Source of the DNA: Schizophyllum amplum
Lineage: Eukaryota > Basidiomycota > Agaricomycetes > Agaricales > Schizophyllaceae
Assembly: GCA_007026445.1 (NCBI GenBank)
Contig: VDMD01000035.1
Span: 246,014-310,013 of the forward strand
Direction of reading: 5' to 3'
Length of the DNA: 64,000 nt
Made by a program: the position numbers and the translations under genes. The notes below the pieces were generated by a model. It had not been told where the DNA came from. It did not search any database and saw nothing but the letters and a program-made list of their open reading frames with translations. Each line of letters opens with the position of its first letter. The stretch's first letter is position 1. Of this stretch, positions 55,350-64,000 are shown piece by piece.

Positions 55350-58300
55350 ATGTCATCCCCGCCACCGCCCCAATTGCAGCTCGATATCCCATCGAATTCC
55401 ACCTCCTTCAAGCGTTCTTTCGGACAATTGGGTATCGATATTGAGGACGACCCGTCCCGCGGCACCTCCAATGATCGCGATCACGATCACGACCGCGAGG
55501 CCAAGAGGGCTCGCAGCGCGAGCGTCGTAGGCGACGGCATCAATGACACGACCAGTTCAGACGAAGAAAGGGCCGGCCCCTCATACGCTGGTCCGAGCAA
55601 CGGCTACGGGACTACAAGGAGGGACAGCGGACGGGCCTTAGCGCCGTCACCGCCTGCGATGTCGCTGGTTGATGACGAGGACAATAGGTGCGTGGTTTGT
55701 AAGGGTGTACAACTGTGCTGCGTTGCTGACATCACATTCTTCAACAGCATGGCGAGCTATTCTGGCATGAGCAGGAATCACGGCCAGTCAGGCCTCTCCA
55801 GCACCCGTCCTCACGATACACCCCCACGGTTGCCGACACCACCCATGCTCGACATCGATATGCCTGCCGCCGATGTACCATTGTCTGAGGAGGTCCTTCG
55901 TCCCTTCAATTCACCTACACCAACCCTTTCTCATCCCTTGAGTGAAGAAGTCTCTCACAGGTCCGCCTTCGACACCGCTATATCTGCGCTTCGTAGTCCA
56001 GCCTCTCCGCCTCCAGTACTACCACCTCTCACGCTCCCTACAAACGAATCTCTCACTTCCGAGCCACCCCCTCGCGTTGACTTGCCGACAAACGAGTGGC
56101 CGGCCCTCCGCGAAAGTGAAATCGGGTCTTTCCACAGCCATCTCAGCTCAGCACTGGACTTTCTCCGTCACGATGAGCCTAGCACTACTCGAACGGCTGG
56201 ACCTCCCGGCCGCGCAGCCACCCATCAGGAGAGCTCCAGCACCCGTCAGCGTGTCTCTGACTTTCAGGAGCGCGCCGCCGAGCTGCGTGAGCGCAGCGAT
56301 CGTGCCGTGCGTGCGCACCGGGAGCGCCGCTTGCCAGAGCGGCGCCGGTTCGGCCCTTCCATCGACGAACACCCGCCGAGACTTCCTTTGCCGCACCTGA
56401 GCGAGCCCCCTACGCTGCCTTTGCCACACATCAACGAAGATGACCGTGACTCTTTCATGAGGGACTACGAGCACCTCCTGCGCCGCTATGGCGTAGGCAG
56501 TTCCGGCGATGGACGACGCGATGCGACTGCGAGAGACGCTGACCGTTTCGACGACTCTTTCCATGATCCCCCTCCATCGCTTCAGCTGCCGAGTCGTCGC
56601 CGTCCGCGTTCTCCGTCCCCTCCCCGCGCAGTGGCTCCGTCGTCGGTGTCCGAATTTCTGGTCAATCCCAATCTCACTCCTCTGGGCAGCCGTCCCAGCC
56701 GGCCAGAGCTGTTCAGCTTCGACCGCAGCCGGCGAGCCTTAACTGTAGCAAACAGCCGCGGGGTCACTTACTCTGGTACCGACAGACCTGAGACGACTAG
56801 CCGGGAAAGCACACAGGCGTACTTGCGTGAGATCCAGCGGGACTTGGTCCAACGATTGTCGGACGTCGACGCCGCCTACCCAACGAGACCCGCGGAGCGC
56901 GGAGATCGCGAACCGGCGCCCTCGTCGTCGTACACTGATTCTTATCCCGCTCGTGACACGTCTGTCTCTTCGTCGAGTCGCACTCATACGTCTGCGAATT
57001 TCCAGCGAGCGCCCTGGATTGACGGTGACGCGCAGCGAGCGCGCATTGCTAGGATGCAGGAGCAACGGCGCTCACTGCTTGCCATGATTGCTGGGCACGA
57101 GCTAGAATTAGAGCGCCCTGCCGGGTCTGAGCCGCGGCCGGTGTCCTATGATGTGCGTCGCGATTCCTTGGGTGGGGATCTGCGCGGTGGGAGCCGGGAG
57201 AGTCGTGCTATCAGTCGGGATAGACGTTCGACAAGCCGAGGAATGCAGGTCCGGACGGATTCTGGGCCTGAGGACCTCGCATCTTCGTCGCGCTTGGGAA
57301 GCACAACAGCATCCGACTCGTCAACTGCTGCACATGTACGAAGGGACGACGACCGACCTCAGGATCGCGCAATGAATGAAGATTCAGCTCGTCGACATGC
57401 CCTTGCACGGGAACTCCTCAGCTCGAGCTTCTTCCCAGATTATCGCCCATCCGCTCCTGCACCCCGGCCACTCCCCGCACTCTTTGGCGATCGCACTACG
57501 GGGCGCGATCTGTCGATGTCCTCGTCGATGGATTCGCTCGATCCCGAGAGCAGTCGCGCTCGTGCGGTGAGGCATGTGCTAGAGAGCATACGCTCGCATG
57601 TATCGCCTACCACGACGGATAGGGACAATCCGCCGCCCCTGCCGCCGCCGGACCTCGGACACCCCTTCGACGCTGCCATGTCCGGCCCAGCGGTAGGCCC
57701 AACGGCCGACTCTGCAATGGTCGTAGATCCTCCGAACATTGATACCGACGTGACGATGCGAGATGATGAGAGCACGGAGGAAGAGGAGCGACTCAGCATG
57801 ATGGGAGTGCTTCCGTCCTTCGAAAGCACCAGTTCCGGCTTTCAACGAGATCTTTCGCCGGTTCGTCCGGTACCGCCAGTCGGCCACGACACCAGTGCTC
57901 TGCCGCCCGTTGCGGACGAAGGCTCATCCGCTACACTTCTTCGCACCGGACGATTCCCTCGCACGGGTGATGAGGGTTCCTTGTCGAGCCTAGGACGGCC
58001 GGACTACCTCCAGCATCTCCATCGCCCTCGAGGGCTCGCCTGGGAAACGGATCGAGCTCGGGCGTTGCAAGGAGACGATGAAGATCGGCAGCCAGGGTGG
58101 CGCCCCGTGCTAATGCCAGCCAGTTGGGATCAACCGGGCCCACGGCCGTCTGCAGGGTCACAACCGTCTGACAACGACGAGAGTCTGCGGTTACCACGTC
58201 GGTTGCATGAGTCTGTCAGTTCTAGAGAAGCAAGACCACGGACGCGGCAGTTTGACGCACGGGATTTTGCGCCGGGGCCGTTCCGTTCGACAATGCAGAG

Positions 58301-60710
58301 GCTTGCGGACAATTCGGCGCGGTCAGATAATGTGCGAAGGCAATCATATCACGTCCCTCAACCGCCGAGAGAAGCAACGTCTGCAGCCCCTGGAACGTCC
58401 ACGTCCTTGCGACCACCGAGCATTCCTCCTCTGGATATCCAGGGTGGCGAGGATGTGCTGCTACAAAGGGTATGCTCTCTTTTCATGCAATAGTATTATA
58501 CTGATACCTCAAACTGTAGGTCTTGCTAGAATCTTTTGCTAGCAGCCGCCAAGGTGCCCCGGAGCGCGATCCAGGCGCCGACAGTGGAGGCTCTACTCAG
58601 AGGTCGCATCCATCGCGTCCGTCCGTGTCTTCCTCGCGGCGGGAGGACGGATCTGTCGTCGATGACGCCCCCATACCAATGAACCTCACGAATGTTGAAG
58701 AGTGGTATCCCGACTCTTTCGATTCATCTTCCTTGGCGGATAGGTCCAGGCGCTTGATGAGGCAGTTAATCAGGAATTCGGACACGGCGTCTTCGAGCAC
58801 GGTGCCCAATACGCGGATTCATCGCTCCCGGGACGCCCAGCTTCCACTGCGCCGCGCTCGTAGTCCTCCACGGCGTCCTACGCTTCGCTCAGCCATGGCA
58901 GCTTCTGACGAGACTTCTCGCCCTATGGGGGCATCTGCATCTGAGCTCGAAGACAGGTTGACGGGCCTTTACGACCGGGTCGGTCACACCAGGCGTTTGC
59001 ACGACTATCTCACCACGCGGTCGCGCTTGCCTGCGTCGCGTCTGGATCAACCTCAACCAGCACCCGTAACTGCCCCCCAAGGGCCAAGCGCGCAGGAGAG
59101 CGATTCGACGGTTGAGATAGATGCGCTGCGCTCCGACGGCAGAAATGCTCCGCGTTCTCGGCAGTTGGTAGAGCTCTTTCGGCGAGAGCACGACGGCCCA
59201 CCAGGGATGGCCCGCGGTGACCGCGCTAGAGTGCAACGGCGTCCGATCCGACACATTCGTGACCCGATGCTAGATGACTTCATGGTGCGTGTACTTCACT
59301 TCGTGCACGTATCTACGCATCCGAGCCTTTTGCAGAGCGACTTCGACTTCGGTACCAGAATATCTTCCGAGGATTTCCTTCGTTTACCTGGCAGCTTGGG
59401 GGGCGTGCCTCGCGGTGCTCCTCCGCAATTGGTACAGGAACTTGAGAGCGCGCAATACAAGGATTGGAAGACGCAAGACAGCGACATTCATTGCCCTATT
59501 TGTTTGGACGATGTGAGTTTGTCTTGCCGCAAGTAATTCTTACTTACCCGGTCGTACAGTACAACCCGAAGACCCCGTCACAAAGCTTTCCGGGTGCTCT
59601 CATTGGCTTCACAAAGATTGCCTTCAGGTAATTTCCTCATCAGAGTTCCGTGAAGAGTTGCTGATAACTACCTCAGCAATGGTTGCGCACTGCGAGTACA
59701 TGTCCCGTATGCAGACAGTCACTCAAAGGTATTGAGCGTCGTTGTCCACGGCATTCCGTGGCAATGCGCGCTCCCGCCACGGCCGATGGAAGTTATGCGC
59801 CTTCCCCGCCCTCATGGACCGGAGAGCCTACCGACCAACCGGACAACTCTAGTGGGCGGATCGATTGAGGCTACATCCAATCATCCGCGCTGGCGCAGAC
59901 TGGACGAAGTACCTGCCCAATCGACCCCTGGAGGCGCATCGGAAACATCTACAGCACCGCCCACGCGCTTGAGGAGTGCTGTCGATGCCTTAAGGGCAGA
60001 CCTTCCTCCGCGTCCTTGGGCTCGCCCTGACCATAGAACAGAGAACAGCGCGCTCCCGGCATCCATATCACGTCGACCACCCCCATTGCCCAGCAGCTCG
60101 GATTCGTTGCGCTTGAATCGAAGTCGACCAGCAGGCGGAGATCAGAGCGACGACCGCCCGCCTCGACGATCCGTGGCCGCCACGTTTACCTATGATCATG
60201 GTGATCTCGACTCCATGACATGGCTCGACACCATCATGCGCTCCGAGTCCGGCCTTCCTGAGACCGGCGCAAGGCGTTCAAAGCACGACGGCTGGGGCTA
60301 CGGCAGCTGCTCCCGCACCGCACACGTCGAACGATGCTGGTACAGCATCCTCTACCGCAAATATACGGGTGGCCGTTAGCGGCGAACTTTCGTCCCAGCC
60401 CGATGATCATTTGACCCAGTCCGACGAGCAGCGGCTGCGTCCTTCCGGCGTCGTCCATCCGAACCAATCCGGCGTAAACTCTGCTACTGACGTTGGCATG
60501 TCGTCAATCGCGGTGGATTCCGACGCTGCCGTCCAGGACCGTGATAGCGGAGCAGCAGAAGAACCGAGCCAGATGGTCGAAGTCAGGAGTGCACAAGACG
60601 AAGTAGCGCGAGCGGTCCAGCTCGTGTCAGATGGGGTTGAACGGTCACTGGAAGACGGTGACCTGCCGACAGACGAGCGCGGACACGGAACGCGATGCGA
60701 ACGAAACTGA
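55350..60710 (+). CDS. Very large disordered RING-H2 protein, probable E3 ubiquitin ligase
   Basis: Exons 55350-55687, 55748-58469, 58520-59284, 59336-59516, 59560-59627 and one from 59677 join in frame. Residues 1 to about 1300 are low-complexity Ser/Pro/Arg/Asp-rich sequence, including basic patches such as DREAKRARSAS. The RING-H2 finger sits near residues 1325-1375: CPIC, then LSGCSHWLHKDC, then TCPVC. Spacing is C-x2-C-x16-C-x-H-x2-H-x2-C-x10-C-x2-C. It probably recruits an E2 and ubiquitinates unknown targets. Introns 1 and 3 are multiples of three, so they look like coding sequence if unspliced. The 3' end is uncertain. Reading through gives a TGA at 59868, but coding-like sequence continues to TGA 60710 and may join by splicing from 59728 to 59793 and again near 60190-60290. 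Confidence 0.8.
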
Positions 60711-61345
60711 TGATAGCTACTTGACACGGCTTTACCGTAGGTTTTACTCGTAAAGCAAACAGGTGCGCATGGGTTGCTTTGCGAAGACTTGCTGCAAACG
60801 CGGTGACTGACGTGCTAGATCTCTCAGGATCGCATGTTTGGAACGTTGTAACTCATATCCCCACCGCAAGGCTCAAGGAACGACAGTTTCACGACGACCT
60901 GGCTGGCCGGGCACTGTACAACATATCATCCCTCGCTATATCCAATTTCTTCCCTAACTTATCTCAAATGTCGCACACGGTCCTTTGTTCTCTCGTCCAA
61001 TACAAACAATTCCATCCACGTTGCCCTTTCTTCTTGTGATCGTGGCTCGTTATGCGATTATCGCTGGGAATCTACTGATCATTTGCGCCCCAGATCGTAC
61101 TCAGCTTTTGTGTCTAGTCCCCAAGTCTTATCCAACGACCGTCCTCACTTATAGTGAAGAACAGCATGAAAGGTTAGTTTGGGCTTCCTTTTCCTGCTCT
61201 TCCTTCATGATTCAGCGTACAGCACGCTTCTTTCCTTCCCACGTCGTGGCATGTTCTGGATCATCTTTCAATGTTTTTTTTCCGATTGCATCTGTCGCTA
61301 CCACACTCTAAAACTCAAAGAACGTTTGACTGACGCAATCAGCTG
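60711..61345. other. Intergenic, no gene seen
   Basis: T-rich 3' flank of the RING gene. ORFs of 86-108 codons here are hydrophobic shadows of T-rich sequence. Confidence 0.5.
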
Positions 61346-61560
61346 AAGACGTGCGTAGCATGGGGCGCCCACACGCAGAACAAAAGGAACGCCCACAGAT
61401 TGCGTTTGTGGCACATCAGACATGCAATTCGTCCAGTGCCACAAAGTAGTCCATCCCAGCGGCAGACGCGCAGCAATACCCAAAGGTGGCGTATTCCCAT
61501 GCCACGAAAGAAAGCCGCCGCGTTTTTGCGCCCACATATGCGCAAGATGGATTGCTTTTA
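61346..61560 (+). promoter_or_regulatory. Conserved upstream block of membrane-protein member 5
   Basis: It contains CGCAGAACAAAAGGAACGCC (61374-61393), GTGCCACAAAGTAGTCC and AATACCCAAAGGTGGCGTAT followed by TCCCATGCCACGAAAG. These align with the block upstream of member 6 (GATACCCACAGGTGCGCGTT, then CCGTGCCATGAAAG) and, more loosely, with member 3. Confidence 0.65.
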
Positions 61561-61677
61561 GAGAGCCGGGATCAAGCGAGAGCCCACCTTCCGCTGCCCG
61601 CATATCACGGTTGGTGGCCTAGGCAGCGCGCTCGTACATTTATCTGACACCTTGGGTTCCAGGAGATTGGGACCACC

Positions 61678-62562
61678 ATGTCGCCAGATGCGCAACATCC
61701 AGCTTCTCGTGACGCTCCTCAGCAGTCCGTCGTTGCTGCCAGTGCCGCGCCTGTGGCGGGACAGCAACAGCTCTCTGTGCCATCCGAACGCTCCTCTTCC
61801 GAACGAAAACCCAACCGCCCCTCGCGCGTCGTACAGGATCCCTCCTTTCATGAAGCGTATGCGCCTCCCGCCGCCGCAGCTCGCAGGCACCATTGGTCGC
61901 CCGACTCAAGACAATGTTGCAGACTCGTCACCCAAAACATCGAACGTGGCGGCAGTAGAGCTGGGCAGCAATACGCCCCCACGCGGCGGCTCACCTCTTC
62001 CTCGAAGCAGTCCTGCTGCTGCAGACCTGGAGGCGAACAATACCACGGAACATATCCACAGCGTGTCGGTCGCATTCGCTATTGTGTCCGCGCGATGTTC
62101 GAGTGGATGGTCGGGCTCCTCCTCCTTCTCTGGGGGCTCATGCTGTTTACTCTCCCATTCATCGACCACGCCGCGCAATGCGCCTTGGAGGGTGTCATCA
62201 TCGTGATTATCGGCCAGCAGATACTCGTCGCCGCGCATGGCGAGGCCTCGGTGTGGGCGATCCCCTTGGTTTGGGCAGCGCGCTACGGAGCCGTCGGCGG
62301 CGCGGCCATGTCTCCACTAGGCTTCTCGTTGAGTTGCTGTTTCGTCGTGCAGGAAGTTTTCCTGCTGAGGCAGGTCTTGAATGTTGCGCTGTGCGCTGCC
62401 GCGGGTGCCGTTGGTTCTGCTATCCTTCGAGGGCATGGGAGAGAAGATGCGATGCTGTCCATGGGCCAGGCTGCGATTGCTGCGATGGTAGGAACCGCCG
62501 TGCTTGTCGTTCCTCTGCGACTCTTGGAGAGACTCTGCAAATATCTAAAAGATGATGACTAG
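61678..62562 (+). CDS. Four-helix membrane protein, local family member 5
   Basis: A single exon encodes 294 residues. The N-terminal ~140 residues are hydrophilic, rich in Ser, Ala, Arg and Gln with several Cys. Hydrophobic segments follow: FEWMVGLLLLLWGLMLFTLP plus EGVIIVIIGQQILVA, then VWAARYGAVGGAAMSPLGFS, LCAAAGAVGSAIL, and LSMGQAAIAAMVGTAVLVVP. The tail is charged (LCKYLKDDD). The VWAARYGAVG and AAGAVGSAIL motifs match member 3. It lies beyond the RING gene and is transcribed on the opposite strand to members 1-4. Function is unknown. Confidence 0.78.
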   Translation: MSPDAQHPASRDAPQQSVVAASAAPVAGQQQLSVPSERSSSERKPNRPSRVVQDPSFHEAYAPPAAAARRHHWSPDSRQCCRLVTQNIERGGSRAGQQYAPTRRLTSSSKQSCCCRPGGEQYHGTYPQRVGRIRYCVRAMFEWMVGLLLLLWGLMLFTLPFIDHAAQCALEGVIIVIIGQQILVAAHGEASVWAIPLVWAARYGAVGGAAMSPLGFSLSCCFVVQEVFLLRQVLNVALCAAAGAVGSAILRGHGREDAMLSMGQAAIAAMVGTAVLVVPLRLLERLCKYLKDDD

Positions 62563-63140
62563 TAAAGTTGCAGCCGCACAGAGACATGACCTCTGTCCGC
62601 GGAGCAATGCATGTCAGCAACTCTATCTAGCAACTGGTATATACTCATCGCTTCCCCATTATTAGCCATCCAAGAATGACATGTTGAATAGAATAACATC
62701 ACGTTCAGTACGTTCCTCCGCCAAGTCCGTCGTATCAAGTAGCAACAGGCATTCATAATGAGGATCTCGAACTTGCATCGTTATACGGCTGATGGCGATT
62801 GCCAGGCGAGGTGAAGCCAGACCTGTGGGCTCTATAGGGCAATACCGGGGCAACAGAGCATCGATATCAATGATCAAGAGATCCTGAACTTTTGACCACA
62901 AGGGCACGTGATTCATGGTGTCAGAAGTTCAGAACAATACCTTCCATTCTCGGCCTGCATCATGCGCTCTTGAACCTCACATATCACGGCGGATAAATCA
63001 GCGCATCGCACCCGTGTCTTCGATGCGGCATGACTCTCTGCGTTGTTCGTTCTGCTACCTGCTACACTTCCCAGGATGTTGACGGTCATACTTGAAAACT
63101 CAAACAGAGTTACACTGAAGGCAATCGTAATTCAGGCGAA
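62563..63140. other. Intergenic with a doubtful 84-codon ORF
   Basis: A minus-strand ORF at 62662-62916 begins MNHVPLWSKVQDLLIIDIDA and has protein-like composition, but shows no motif, promoter or intron. It could be a fragment of a duplicated gene. Nothing else is seen. Confidence 0.3.
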
Positions 63141-63345
63141 TGTAGGCGTCCAGCGAGGGGCGCCTACACGCAGAACAAAAGGACTGCCTACAGAGCGCTT
63201 CATGGCGCGTTCGACATGCAATCCATTCTGTGTCACGATAGCCTGCTCGGTGCCACAAAGACACGCCGGAGATACCCACAGGTGCGCGTTCCCGTGCCAT
63301 GAAAGTGCAAGCGTGCCACAATATTCGTCTGATACTTCTTATAGA
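63141..63345 (+). promoter_or_regulatory. Conserved upstream block of membrane-protein member 6
   Basis: It contains CGCAGAACAAAAGGACTGCC (63170-63189), GTGCCACAAAGACACGCCGG, GTGCCATGAAAG, CGTGCCACAATATTCGTCTG and CTTCTTATAGACAC. All match, in the same order, the minus-strand block of member 3. TTATAGAC lies about 105 bp before the ATG. Confidence 0.7.
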
Positions 63346-63442
63346 CACTAGTCTGCGGGGAGGTATGCGCATACCCGCGCCCTTCCCCTGCAAACTTCGC
63401 TCATCTCTCACCTCAGTGTACTCTTCAGGATCACAGGCTACC

Positions 63443-64000
63443 ATGCTCGCCACGCCTGTCATGTCGAGGCTTGAGACGTCGGCGACTTCTCAGCTGCCTA
63501 CAATTGAGCTCGAGCGCGGTCATGGCGCGCACAAGTTCTCACCAGCCATACAGAAGCAGCTCGGCGACCTCGCCAAGGGGGAGTCGGATGCTCCTATTCC
63601 GCACGAAACCCCAGCCCCGCCGACGCCGCGCACCAGAGACGACGCACAGCGTGCGGACAGTAGTAACGGACACCCTCCCCGTGTCCACACGCCGCACACG
63701 CTTCCTGTCGCCGCTCAGCGGGCGCCTCCCGTCGCCGTGCCACCGTCGTCGTTGTCCAACAGCCGTCGCTCGCGAGTATCCAATCTGCAGCCGTCGGCGC
63801 TCCCCGTCCGCGGGTCTGCGCTCGCCAGCAATGCTCTACCCCGGAGCCAACGACCTACAACGTTGGATGTGGAGCAGGGTAGCGGGGATGTCCCTCCTCC
63901 AACCGGTCCTCCGCCGCCTGTGACGACCGTCGGTGCGGGACAGGACGGTCGTCGTCCCCGTCGCGTTCAAGCTGGCGCCAAAATCAAGTTCATAAGGGGC
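63443..64000 (+). CDS. Local family member 6, N-terminal part (runs off the window)
   Basis: An open frame runs from ATG 63443 without a stop to the last base, 186 codons. The N-terminus is hydrophilic, Pro/Ser/Arg-rich (ELERGHGAHKFSPAIQKQLG, PHETPAPPTPRTRDDAQR). LDVEQGSGDVPPPTGPPPPV clearly matches DVEQGGSIGPPPTGMPP of member 3, and the upstream block is shared too. The membrane helices expected of the family would lie to the right of the window. No function is known. Confidence 0.75.
   Translation, partial: MLATPVMSRLETSATSQLPTIELERGHGAHKFSPAIQKQLGDLAKGESDAPIPHETPAPPTPRTRDDAQRADSSNGHPPRVHTPHTLPVAAQRAPPVAVPPSSLSNSRRSRVSNLQPSALPVRGSALASNALPRSQRPTTLDVEQGSGDVPPPTGPPPPVTTVGAGQDGRRPRRVQAGAKIKFIRG

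Noticed and set aside
56148..56564. Minus-strand ORFs of 100-138 codons within 55-60 kb
   Set aside because: They are antisense to the large RING gene, whose Ser/Arg/Asp codons produce open antisense frames.

Overview
The window is nuclear DNA of a filamentous basidiomycete, most likely an Agaricomycete. The recognisable genes carry many 45-60 nt GT-AG introns and C/T-rich leaders. One gene is a cellulose-active AA9 monooxygenase with a long Ser/Thr/Ala linker, as in wood- or litter-decay mushrooms. ATG12, MOCS2A and RAD17 homologues are eukaryotic, and intron size and gene style fit Agaricomycetes. No rRNA, tRNA, CRISPR or bacterial operon structure is seen.

Layout. (1) 1-24128 is a tandem array: two diverged units of about 12 kb plus the first ~90 bp of a third. 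Each unit carries polypyrimidine tracts, minisatellites, GC-rich hairpins, a decayed multi-exon gene and a 3'-truncated bestrophin-type channel gene. The array probably starts left of the window. (2) 24590-25848 holds a divergent pair, MOCS2A (molybdopterin synthase small subunit) and ATG12 (autophagy ubiquitin-like protein), sharing a 282-bp promoter. (3) 25849-35519 is gene-poor. It has one well-supported small gene (29513-29949), a patchwork of micro-repeats (31.4-32.2 kb) and several undecidable ORF fragments. (4) 35520-43520 holds three paralogous FMN-binding pyridoxamine-phosphate-oxidase-like genes, a membrane-anchored SMP-30/gluconolactonase-type gene with a candidate 6-nt exon, a 72-codon conserved-looking gene, and a TA-flanked MITE whose empty site is preserved in a paralogue. 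(5) 43997-48924 carries the AA9 gene and the checkpoint clamp loader RAD17. (6) 49364-64000 is a cluster of six paralogous, probably four-helix membrane proteins with no family I can name, surrounding a very large disordered RING-H2 protein. Three of the six share a conserved upstream block.

The best candidate for an undescribed system is the membrane-protein cluster with its shared upstream block and embedded RING gene. The second is the 12-kb array with its inverted hairpins and captured channel-gene fragment. Exon boundaries were derived by hand from splice signals, reading frame and homology memory; no database search was possible.
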